Positions 7,896 to 13,781 of a DNA stretch of 24,573 nt are shown one piece after another. The number at the start of each line of letters is the position of its first letter. Positions within the stretch are counted from its first letter, which is position 1. Source of the stretch: DATLMR01 sp035634255 (GTDB taxonomy: Bacteria; Acidobacteriota; Blastocatellia; UBA7656); contig DASQDI010000081.1 of NCBI GenBank assembly GCA_035634255.1, positions 1 to 24,573 on the forward strand, written 5' to 3'. The translations under genes were made by a program, and so were the position numbers. The notes under the pieces are model-generated. The model worked only from the letters and a program-made list of their open reading frames with translations. It had not been told where the DNA came from and searched no databases.

Positions 7896-8366
7896 TTACT
7901 GCTTTTCGAGAACGACGGTGTCGTTTGCTGACCCATTCGGGCTCGATTGCTTTACGTCTATCGTCATCGTCTTCCCATCGGCTGACAGGGTGACCTTTCG
8001 GAGAAAGTTGAACCCCCCGTCATTCTTAAACTCTATGACCAGAGATTCCCCTTCCCACTTAGCAGTGGTCTTTATCGGCCGGCCTTCCAGCTGTTGCAGG
8101 CTCTCCTTCCCATCCAGGCTGTAGGTGAAGTTGATCGTCCGGTCGCCCTGATCGTTCGTTAGCGTGAGTGATTCGTTGAGAGTTGATCCCTGCTGATCGA
8201 ACTTTATGTTGATAGATCTTGGCCCGCCTCGCTCGAACTTGCTTTTCTCCGCGTTCATTTTCCATGTCCCGCTGACATCCGGCTTGCTTTGCGCTCGAAC
8301 CAGTTGGGCCAATGAGACGAAAGAAAGTATAAACACTAAGAAAAACGCGGCTTTTCGTAGGTACAT
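7896..8366 (-). CDS. Small secreted lipocalin-like protein, hypothetical
   Basis: This is a 156-residue protein starting at the ATG 8366, seven bases behind AAGGAG (8379-8374). A longer frame exists but lacks such a site. Residues 1-25 form a signal peptide (KAAFFLVFILSF... ending near VRAQ). The mature part opens with DVSGTWKMNAEKSKF and continues as alternating beta strands, as in small lipocalin-like proteins common as paralogues in Acidobacteriota. No ligand or activity can be given. Its codons are visibly richer in A and T than those of its neighbours. It has its own promoter-like element and an attC-like structure behind it, so recent acquisition is plausible. Confidence 0.75.
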   Translation of the reverse strand: MYLRKAAFFLVFILSFVSLAQLVRAQSKPDVSGTWKMNAEKSKFERGGPRSINIKFDQQGSTLNESLTLTNDQGDRTINFTYSLDGKESLQQLEGRPIKTTAKWEGESLVIEFKNDGGFNFLRKVTLSADGKTMTIDVKQSSPNGSANDTVVLEKQ

Positions 8367-8399
8367 ATAGTTACTCCTTAATCGAGATTTGATCACGGA

Positions 8400-8408
8400 C
8401 TTATACCA
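8400..8408 (-). promoter_or_regulatory. Extended minus-10 element for the lipocalin-like gene
   Basis: On the minus strand TGG (8408-8406) is followed by TATAAG (8405-8400). This fits an extended minus 10 (TGnTATAAT, five of six). No clear minus 35 is seen. It lies about 35 bases before the start codon, leaving a leader of roughly 25 bases that contains the AAGGAG. Confidence 0.5.
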
Positions 8409-8457
8409 CAGGTTAGTAACACTTCGACACTTCACCCTGACCTAGTTACTCGCGTCC

Positions 8458-8464
8458 GTTTAAC
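8458..8464 (-). other. Possible cassette boundary, GTTAAAC core
   Basis: On the minus strand GTTAAAC (8464-8458) fits the attC/attI core GTTRRRY and follows GAAGCGCAT, similar to the end of attC right arms. It lies upstream of the lipocalin-like gene and would be the 5' boundary if that gene entered as a cassette. No matching left arm is present, and a 7-base degenerate motif can occur by chance. Confidence 0.2.
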
Positions 8465-8517
8465 ATGCGCTTCGGGGCCGGAGAGGTTGTCCTGTCCCGA
8501 CCCTCGGCGGGTTACTG

Positions 8518-9318
8518 CTAGCGGCGGGCGGACAGCCCGAGGGAGTGTGCCGGCGCTATGGAGATTATCTGGGAGGCGAGGACGCTTTCGACTTCGCGCG
8601 CCACGACCTGATGGCCGAACGTGCTCCATCGTATGTTCTGGGGCAGGAAGACCTCGCCGCTGTAGCCGGATAAAAGCCCGACGGTGTCGACCGCCGAGAC
8701 TTTCATGGCTTTGCTCAGTCTGAGCACCATGTCGTTGACCGACGACCAGAGGCCCGGCTCCGGTATCGTGTATTTCTCCACCGAGTCCTCGTTGAAACGG
8801 CCCGGCCCCACAAGCACGACCCGGCAGTCCCTAGCCTGGCAAAGCTCGACGCCCTCCCTGACTATGCGCTCGTATTCTTCGAGGGGGAGGGGCGGGTGCA
8901 GGGTGGAGAACCTGTCGAGCGATATCTCCGGGTTCACGTAAGGGGCCGTCTTATTACGCCGCGCTTCGATCCTCTGCACGAAAGAGCGCACGGTGTCCAT
9001 GACTTCCGGGGCCATCTCGTAAATCGAATTGACTCGCGTGTGCTTGGCCGTGAATATCCCCGACACGCTGATGACGGCTATGTCCGGCGGCGAGAGCATA
9101 AGCCTGTGCTTGAGGATCGCCTTGAGCCCGCGCGGGTGATAGAGGTGCTTCCTGTCGAGCTGGAGCCTCAGGTGGGGGAAGCGCGCGGCGAGGTTGGAAA
9201 TGGCGACAGAGACGAAGGTCGCCGATTTGTCCACGCCTTCGTACCCGTAATTGAGACACTGGCCGAGAAAAAGTATCTTTACCCTTCTACCCTGGTTCTT
9301 CCTCGATTCTTCTTGCAC
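8518..9318 (-). CDS. Divergent SGNH/GDSL-hydrolase-like protein
   Basis: This is a 266-residue protein starting with GTG. Its layout resembles the SGNH fold: block I ILFLGQCLNYG at residues 15-25, a DIAVISVSG strand at 79-87, GPGRFN at 171-176 as block III, and WSTFGHQVVA at 231-240 as block V. The usual catalytic residues are altered. The block I Ser position is Cys21 (GQC for GDS) and the Asp three residues before His236 is Thr233. It may use cysteine or may have lost hydrolase activity. There is no signal peptide, so it is probably cytoplasmic. A strong promoter lies upstream. Confidence is good that it is a gene, moderate for the fold and low for activity. Confidence 0.7.
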   Translation of the reverse strand: MQEESRKNQGRRVKILFLGQCLNYGYEGVDKSATFVSVAISNLAARFPHLRLQLDRKHLYHPRGLKAILKHRLMLSPPDIAVISVSGIFTAKHTRVNSIYEMAPEVMDTVRSFVQRIEARRNKTAPYVNPEISLDRFSTLHPPLPLEEYERIVREGVELCQARDCRVVLVGPGRFNEDSVEKYTIPEPGLWSSVNDMVLRLSKAMKVSAVDTVGLLSGYSGEVFLPQNIRWSTFGHQVVAREVESVLASQIISIAPAHSLGLSARR

Positions 9319-9357
9319 TGTTTACGCAACCCTTCCCGAAAGTTATGGGGCTAACGG

Positions 9358-9387
9358 AATATAGTTTCAGCCCGCACGTTTTGTCAA
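9358..9387 (-). promoter_or_regulatory. Strong sigma-70 promoter of the SGNH-like gene
   Basis: Read on the minus strand, TTGACA (9387-9382) is a perfect minus 35, followed after 18 bases by TATATT (9363-9358), a five-of-six minus 10. Transcription would begin near 9351, about 33 bases before the GTG at 9318. This is the best consensus promoter I found in the window. Confidence 0.7.
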
Positions 9388-9412
9388 TCCGGCCGACCTC
9401 GCGCGGCGCGCG

Positions 9413-10663
9413 TCAGCGCGAAGCCGGCGCGGAAGCCGAGACCTTCTCGTCCTCGCGGACGAAGCCGATGAATCCGATCATCATCTCGTCCCACGTCTGC
9501 TGGCCCCATCGAATCTCCTTCGTCGGGTCGGGGTTCCACTTATTCTTCGGCGAGTTGTCGAAGTGGGCGACGCATTCGACCCGGCTGCCTTTCGGGGCGA
9601 AGACGGGCTCCGCCAGCTCGTAGCGCGTCTGCCAATTGAAGTCATAGCGCGGGACCGAGAGCAGTATCTTCGAAGCGCCGTCGGGGTAGATCAGCTTGAA
9701 CTGGTAATCTTTCCCGCGAAGGTGCATGTGCGGCATCAGGCTCATGATCCGCGCGTCTTCCTTGAAGGAGTAGCTTGAGCGGACCTCGTGGCTTTCGGCC
9801 CCCGCCGGGATCGTGAAGCGGCGGTTCATCGCGACCCCGCCTACCATCTCTTTCTCCACGGGCTTCCTGCTGAAGATCAGCCCCACGGAGGTCCGGTCTT
9901 TCTGAGGCGTTCCGTTCGGCGTGTAGTGCATCTGCAGCACGAGGGTCGACCCCGCCTTCACCTTCCTCCCGACCCCGTCGGGGAGCACCATCGGCTCTTC
10001 GCCGGGCGCCGTGCCCACGAGCCCGCTGACGTTGTCGCGCATGAGCCCGCGCCTCGAAATCACGTCGGGCCCCACCACGAAGACGATGACGTGGTGGACG
10101 ACCGAAGGGTTGCCGGGGCGGACTTCGGCCGCCTGCACCCACCGGTCTTCCTTGAAATTCGTCGGTATGTAAAAGTACTGGTAACTCACCGCCCCTTCCG
10201 CCTGCACCTCGAACTCCCTGTCCATCGTGAGCACTACGTCGGGCTTGCCCATGCGCCACCCCTCATGGAATGCCGGCAGGGGCGGCAGGTCTTTCGGGTT
10301 GCCCTCTTTCGCGCCCGTGTCCACCCACTTCACGATGGTGTCGATCTCTTTTTTCGAGAGGCTGCGGTCGTTTTTGAACCTGCCGTGGGCGGGGTCCGCA
10401 TGCCACGGTGGCATGGACCGGTCGAGCACTTTCTCCCGAATGCTTTTGGCCCACGGGCGCGCCTGCCTGTAAGTCAGCAGGGACATCGGGGCGATCTCTC
10501 CCGGCCTGTGGCAACCGGCGCAATTCTCGTAGATGATCGGCGCGACATCTTTCGTGAAGGTGACGGCGGCGCCCGACCTCCCCGAGCCGTTGCCCGATAT
10601 ATTTAAAGATGCGGAGAGCAGGAGCAGCGCGGCGGTTGCGACCAGATAAAGTTTTCTCTTCAC
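9413..10663 (-). CDS. Secreted cytochrome c fused to PHM-like copper domain
   Basis: This is a 416-residue exported protein. The GTG at 10663 is chosen because GGAGGT lies seven bases before it and a signal peptide follows at once. A mono-heme cytochrome c domain has CAGCH at 48-52 and MPPWHAD (Met84) as possible distal ligand. The rest resembles the two-domain copper type II ascorbate-dependent monooxygenase fold (PHM). HHVIVF (His190, His191) and QMHY (His246) resemble the CuA ligands; MPHMH (His312, His314) and DEMMIGF (Met394 or Met395) resemble the CuB site. Such fusions are common in Acidobacteriota and Planctomycetes, with unknown substrate. The heme could deliver electrons to the copper centre. 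The 3' end is followed after 94 bases by the SGNH-like gene, which has its own promoter. Confidence 0.8.
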   Translation of the reverse strand: MKRKLYLVATAALLLLSASLNISGNGSGRSGAAVTFTKDVAPIIYENCAGCHRPGEIAPMSLLTYRQARPWAKSIREKVLDRSMPPWHADPAHGRFKNDRSLSKKEIDTIVKWVDTGAKEGNPKDLPPLPAFHEGWRMGKPDVVLTMDREFEVQAEGAVSYQYFYIPTNFKEDRWVQAAEVRPGNPSVVHHVIVFVVGPDVISRRGLMRDNVSGLVGTAPGEEPMVLPDGVGRKVKAGSTLVLQMHYTPNGTPQKDRTSVGLIFSRKPVEKEMVGGVAMNRRFTIPAGAESHEVRSSYSFKEDARIMSLMPHMHLRGKDYQFKLIYPDGASKILLSVPRYDFNWQTRYELAEPVFAPKGSRVECVAHFDNSPKNKWNPDPTKEIRWGQQTWDEMMIGFIGFVREDEKVSASAPASR

Positions 10664-10670
10664 GACCCGG

Positions 10671-10676
10671 ACCTCC
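10671..10676 (-). promoter_or_regulatory. Ribosome binding site fixing the cytochrome start
   Basis: GGAGGT on the minus strand lies seven bases before GTG 10663. It rules out the longer reading frame from 10690, which has no such site and would add nine residues before the signal peptide. Confidence 0.7.
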
Positions 10677-10791
10677 GATTGAAGTGACAAGCGGCGAATG
10701 ACGGGAGAGCGTCACGGCGCTCGGGCTGACCGGCAAAGTTTACTCCATTTCCCCCCGCCCGTCACGAGTCACTTCCTACGGTTTGTGATCG

Positions 10792-10800
10792 TGGTACAAT
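10792..10800 (+). promoter_or_regulatory. Extended minus-10 element for the JAMM-moaDE operon
   Basis: TGG (10792-10794) is followed by TACAAT (10795-10800), a five-of-six minus 10 with the TGn extension. No good minus 35 is present. Transcription would start near 10807, about 34 bases before the GTG at 10841. Confidence 0.45.
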
Positions 10801-10840
10801 CTGCGTCGCAGGAAGATCGTCACGACGGAGACTCTGACAA

Positions 10841-11260
10841 GTGAGCAACCGCCTGATCAGCATTACCGATGCCGTGATGAAGAGGATGCAGGAGCACGCG
10901 CTTGCGGCGCGGCCCGCGGAATGTTGCGGGCTACTGAGCGGGAGTGACGGGGTGATAACCAGCCTGCACCCGCTCCGCAACGACTCGGAGAGGCCCGAGA
11001 GCCGCTACTTCGCCTCACCCGAAGACCTGTTCGGCGCGATGCGGCGCATCCGCGACGCGGGGCACGTGCTTCTGGGCATCTATCACTCGCACCCGCGCTC
11101 GCCCGCCTACCCTTCCGCGGCGGATGTCGAGATGGCTTTCTATCCTGACGCCTTCTACTTTATCATCTCCCTTGAGCCGAGAGTCGACCTGCGCGCTTTC
11201 AGGATCGAGAGGTCGCGGATAGAGGACGTGGGCGTGGATGTCATAAGCCATGACGGATAA
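10841..11260 (+). CDS. JAMM/MPN metallopeptidase (M67)
   Basis: This is a 139-residue zinc peptidase with a complete JAMM site: Glu27 in AECCGLL, then His82-x-His84, seven residues, Ser92, two residues and Asp95 (YHSHPRSPAYPSAAD). Related small prokaryotic JAMM proteins cut after the C-terminal Gly-Gly of ubiquitin-like sulfur carriers or remove caps from them. It starts with GTG, with GGAG about ten bases upstream. The stop overlaps the next gene, a MoaD-MoaE fusion, by 11 bases, so the two are translated from one message. The overlap suggests the fusion protein is the substrate (inferred). There is no signal peptide, so it is cytoplasmic. Confidence 0.88.
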   Translation: MSNRLISITDAVMKRMQEHALAARPAECCGLLSGSDGVITSLHPLRNDSERPESRYFASPEDLFGAMRRIRDAGHVLLGIYHSHPRSPAYPSAADVEMAFYPDAFYFIISLEPRVDLRAFRIERSRIEDVGVDVISHDG

Positions 11261-12020
11261 AGATAGAATCAGGATCACGGCCCTGCTGTTCGGGCAGGCG
11301 CGCGAAATGGCCGGGGCCGACAGCGTCGAGCTTGAGCTGGCCGGGCCCGCCACCGTCGAGCGCGCGTTCGCCGTCCTCAAAGAGCGGCACCCGAAACTGG
11401 CCGGGATGGAGCGCAGCCTTCTGTTCGCGATCAACGAGGAGTACGCGACTCCGTCCCAGCCGCTCGCGGACCGCGACCGGCTCGCCATCCTGCCTCCGGT
11501 GAGCGGGGGCGGGCCACCCGGCGAAGACGTATTCGAGATCACGCGCGAGCCCATAGACATTCCGGGGCTGCGGGGCCGGCTGCTCCGAGGGGACTCCGGG
11601 GCGGTGGTCATCTTCGACGGGGTGGCGCGCGACAACACGAAGGGGCGTCCCACGCTCTACCTGGAGTACGAAGGGTACGTCGAGATGGCCTTACAGATGC
11701 TGAGACGGATCGGTGAGGAAGTGCACGAGAAGTGGCCGATCAATCGCGTCGGCATCGTTCACAGGCTGGGCAGGATCGACATATCGGAATCTAGCGTCGT
11801 GATCGTCGTCACCTCCGCCCACAGGAGAGTCGCCTTCGAAGCCTGCCATTACGCGATAGACCGCCTGAAGAAGATCGTCCCCATCTGGAAGAAAGAGTAT
11901 TTCGAGGACGGAGCCGTGTGGGTCGAGGGAGAGGGGGCGGCGGCAGGGGCCAGGGGCCAGGAGCCGGGGGCCAGTGAAGAAGTAACGAGCGATTCAAGTA
12001 TCATCTCAGACTCTCTCTAA
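11250..12020 (+). CDS. MoaD-MoaE fusion, molybdopterin synthase
   Basis: This is a 256-residue fusion of both molybdopterin synthase subunits, the enzyme that turns cyclic pyranopterin monophosphate into molybdopterin. Residues 1-87 are MoaD, a ubiquitin-like sulfur carrier ending in PPVSGG (85-87), followed at once by G88-P-P and a short linker. MoaE begins at about residue 94 (DVFEITREPID). It carries GVARDNTKGR, the SAHRRVAFEACHYAID stretch, and the active-site lysines Lys207 and Lys214 in RLKKIVPIWKKE, spaced as in E. coli MoaE (119 and 126). MoaD must have a free C-terminal glycine to be thiocarboxylated, so cleavage after Gly87 is expected. The last 25 or so residues (from GAAAGARGQ) are low-complexity and are encoded by an intergenic-type repeat. 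The other moa genes are not in the window. Confidence 0.88.
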   Translation: MTDKDRIRITALLFGQAREMAGADSVELELAGPATVERAFAVLKERHPKLAGMERSLLFAINEEYATPSQPLADRDRLAILPPVSGGGPPGEDVFEITREPIDIPGLRGRLLRGDSGAVVIFDGVARDNTKGRPTLYLEYEGYVEMALQMLRRIGEEVHEKWPINRVGIVHRLGRIDISESSVVIVVTSAHRRVAFEACHYAIDRLKKIVPIWKKEYFEDGAVWVEGEGAAAGARGQEPGASEEVTSDSSIISDSL

Positions 12021-12093
12021 AGGACCCCATTCGCGTAGATCAAAATCACGGGCGACATCCCTGACTCCCGACCCCCGGCCACTGACCCCTGCC
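11942..12093. repeat. CAGGGGCC-type repeat, inverted around the moaDE 3' end
   Basis: GGCAGGGGCCAGGGGCCAGG starts at 11942 and continues as a GC-rich run to about 11973. GGCAGGGGCCA (11942-11952) pairs with TGACCCCTGCC (12083-12093) with one mismatch. The CCCCCGGCCA next to the right arm mirrors part of the left run. The left arm lies inside the coding end of the MoaD-MoaE gene and gives its low-complexity tail. The right arm is intergenic. This looks like a dispersed repeat, but I cannot search for other genomic copies. Confidence 0.45.
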
Positions 12094-12154
12094 TCTGTCA
12101 TGCCCCCCGCGACGCGCCCGTCTACGCACGCGGCTTTCGGGCGGGTAGACTCGG

Positions 12155-12163
12155 TGGTAAAAT
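12155..12163 (+). promoter_or_regulatory. Extended minus-10 element for the ECF sigma operon
   Basis: TGG (12155-12157) precedes TAAAAT (12158-12163), a five-of-six minus 10 with TGn extension. No clear minus 35 is seen. It lies about 45 bases before the ATG at 12209. Autoregulation by the sigma factor itself cannot be judged from sequence. Confidence 0.4.
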
Positions 12164-12208
12164 GCGCTGAATTGTTAGCGAATATTTTTAGCAAGGATTA
12201 AAGAGCGC

Positions 12209-12919
12209 ATGCCGGAGGAGTCAGGACCGACAGCCGAACTTGAGAAAGAGAGGCTGGCAAATCTGGGCGACGAGGAACTCGTGGACCTGTTCCTCGATCA
12301 TTTGAAGACCGATCGTGCGGCGGCGCACCTTTATTTCGAATCGATCATCGGAAGATATCAGGGCTTGATCGCTCACATCGTGCGCAACTCCACCTACCGG
12401 TTCCCGGCGTGGGACTCGGCCGATGACGTGATCGCGCGGGTGAATTTCAAGGTCTATCGCGGGCTGGCGCTGTGGCGGAGGCAGGGCAAGCTCTCCAGCT
12501 TCATCGCCCGCATCGCCACCAGCGAGATGATCGACACGATCAGGCGCGTCAGGCGCGATAAGAGCTATCTGCCGCGCATCTCTCGGGCCGAAGAGCCCGA
12601 CTCCGACATGCCGTCGGCTATCGACAGGGCTCCGTCGAAAGAGCCTTCGCCCGAAGCGAGCATGCTGGACCGAGAGCAGCGCAAGATTATCGACAGCCTG
12701 CTTGAGGACGTGTGCAGGGATTGGAAAGACAGCGTGATAGTGAACGAGTACATAATCGGAGCCCACGACGCCCGGACCATATCGGAGAAGTACGACATGT
12801 CCGAGGACCTCGTCTACCAGCGCGCGCGGCGTCTGCGCGTCCGCCTGATAAAATGGCTCGCCGACCGCGGCATAACTTCCGCCGACCAACTGCTCCGCTC
12901 CACGCGGACCGGGGCTTGA
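12209..12919 (+). CDS. ECF-type RNA polymerase sigma factor
   Basis: This is a 236-residue sigma-70 family protein. Region 2 spans about residues 45-115 (LIAHIVRN..., DDVIARVNFKVYRGL, SSFIARIATSEMIDTIRRVRRDK) and includes the core-binding and minus-10 recognition helices. An acidic, Pro/Ser-rich linker at about 125-150 follows. Region 4 runs from about 160, with the helix-turn-helix at RTISEKYDMSEDLVYQRARRLRVRL. It lacks regions 1 and 3, as ECF factors do. The gene after it encodes a zinc-finger anti-sigma-like protein 27 bases downstream, the usual pairing. AAGGA lies about 11 bases before the ATG, a rather wide gap. The inducing signal is unknown. Confidence 0.85.
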   Translation: MPEESGPTAELEKERLANLGDEELVDLFLDHLKTDRAAAHLYFESIIGRYQGLIAHIVRNSTYRFPAWDSADDVIARVNFKVYRGLALWRRQGKLSSFIARIATSEMIDTIRRVRRDKSYLPRISRAEEPDSDMPSAIDRAPSKEPSPEASMLDREQRKIIDSLLEDVCRDWKDSVIVNEYIIGAHDARTISEKYDMSEDLVYQRARRLRVRLIKWLADRGITSADQLLRSTRTGA

Positions 12920-12946
12920 TACCGTCTTTATTCGTGAAGGTGTTTT

Positions 12947-13738
12947 GTGGTTAAGAGATCAGCACATCCCGACAAGCAACTGTTCCAGTACCTGGGCGGC
13001 GGCCTCGACGAGCAGGCCGCTTCAAAAATCGAGGCGCATTTGTCGGGCTGCCCTGATTGCTACGCGGTCGCGTCTGCGGTTCGGACGCTCAGGGCGGAAG
13101 CGCCCGCCGAAGGCTTGCACCCCGGCGTCAGCGACCTCGCGTCTTTCTTTTACGGGAAGCCGGACGCGGCGACCGCGCGGCACGTGGCGACGTGCGCGAG
13201 CTGCTCGAATGACCTGGCCCTTTACGCGCAGGCGGAGCGGGCCGCCGCCGACTACGAGCCGGAGGCCGCGGGGGAGGTGCCGCGGGCCGTGTGGGAGATG
13301 GTCCGCGACTGGGAAGAGAGCAACTACGCGAAACCCCGGCCCGAGGGCGAGGCACTGAGCCACGAGATGCTCGCGCGGCTCGCGCGCCTGCTGAGCGAGC
13401 GCAAGGACCAGCTGCTCGACATGAAGCGCGAGGTGATCGCGAACTCCTCGCCGGGCGAATCGCCGGATGCCGTGCCCGTACTGATCATCGACCGCTCGGG
13501 CGAGTTTCGCGGGGTGGAGATATTTCACAGGGAAGAGGGCGGCGCGGCCGGCATTTTAAAGCACTCCGAAAGCTCCGGGCGTTTCGACAACAGGGCCGTA
13601 CACGCTCTTGTGGGCTTCAAAGACAGGGAGCCGGTCGTGATAACGGAGGTGATCCGACGCGACGCGATAGAGTTGAACCGCATATCCCGGCTCGGCTCCG
13701 ACCCGGGCCGAGCGGACTATTTCATAATCGAGGACTGA
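12947..13738 (+). CDS. Anti-sigma-like protein with two zinc-finger motifs
   Basis: This is a 263-residue protein starting with GTG. Residues of about 12-40 are a zf-HC2 motif with His31, Cys35 and Cys38 (HLSGCPDC), as in ZAS anti-sigma factors. A second HxxxCxxC occurs at His79, Cys83 and Cys86 (HVATCASC). A linker with a charged helix (about 130-160) leads to a C-terminal beta-rich domain of about 90 residues (VPVLIIDRSGEFRGVEIF...) that I do not recognise. No membrane helix is present, so unlike many anti-sigma factors it should be soluble and sense a cytoplasmic signal, for example redox state or metal through its cysteines (inferred). Its position directly behind the sigma gene supports the pairing. 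Confidence 0.75.
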   Translation: MVKRSAHPDKQLFQYLGGGLDEQAASKIEAHLSGCPDCYAVASAVRTLRAEAPAEGLHPGVSDLASFFYGKPDAATARHVATCASCSNDLALYAQAERAAADYEPEAAGEVPRAVWEMVRDWEESNYAKPRPEGEALSHEMLARLARLLSERKDQLLDMKREVIANSSPGESPDAVPVLIIDRSGEFRGVEIFHREEGGAAGILKHSESSGRFDNRAVHALVGFKDREPVVITEVIRRDAIELNRISRLGSDPGRADYFIIED

Positions 13739-13781
13739 GCTTTTCTCTAATCGGAACCCGCCTCATCCGGAGCCGAGTGCT

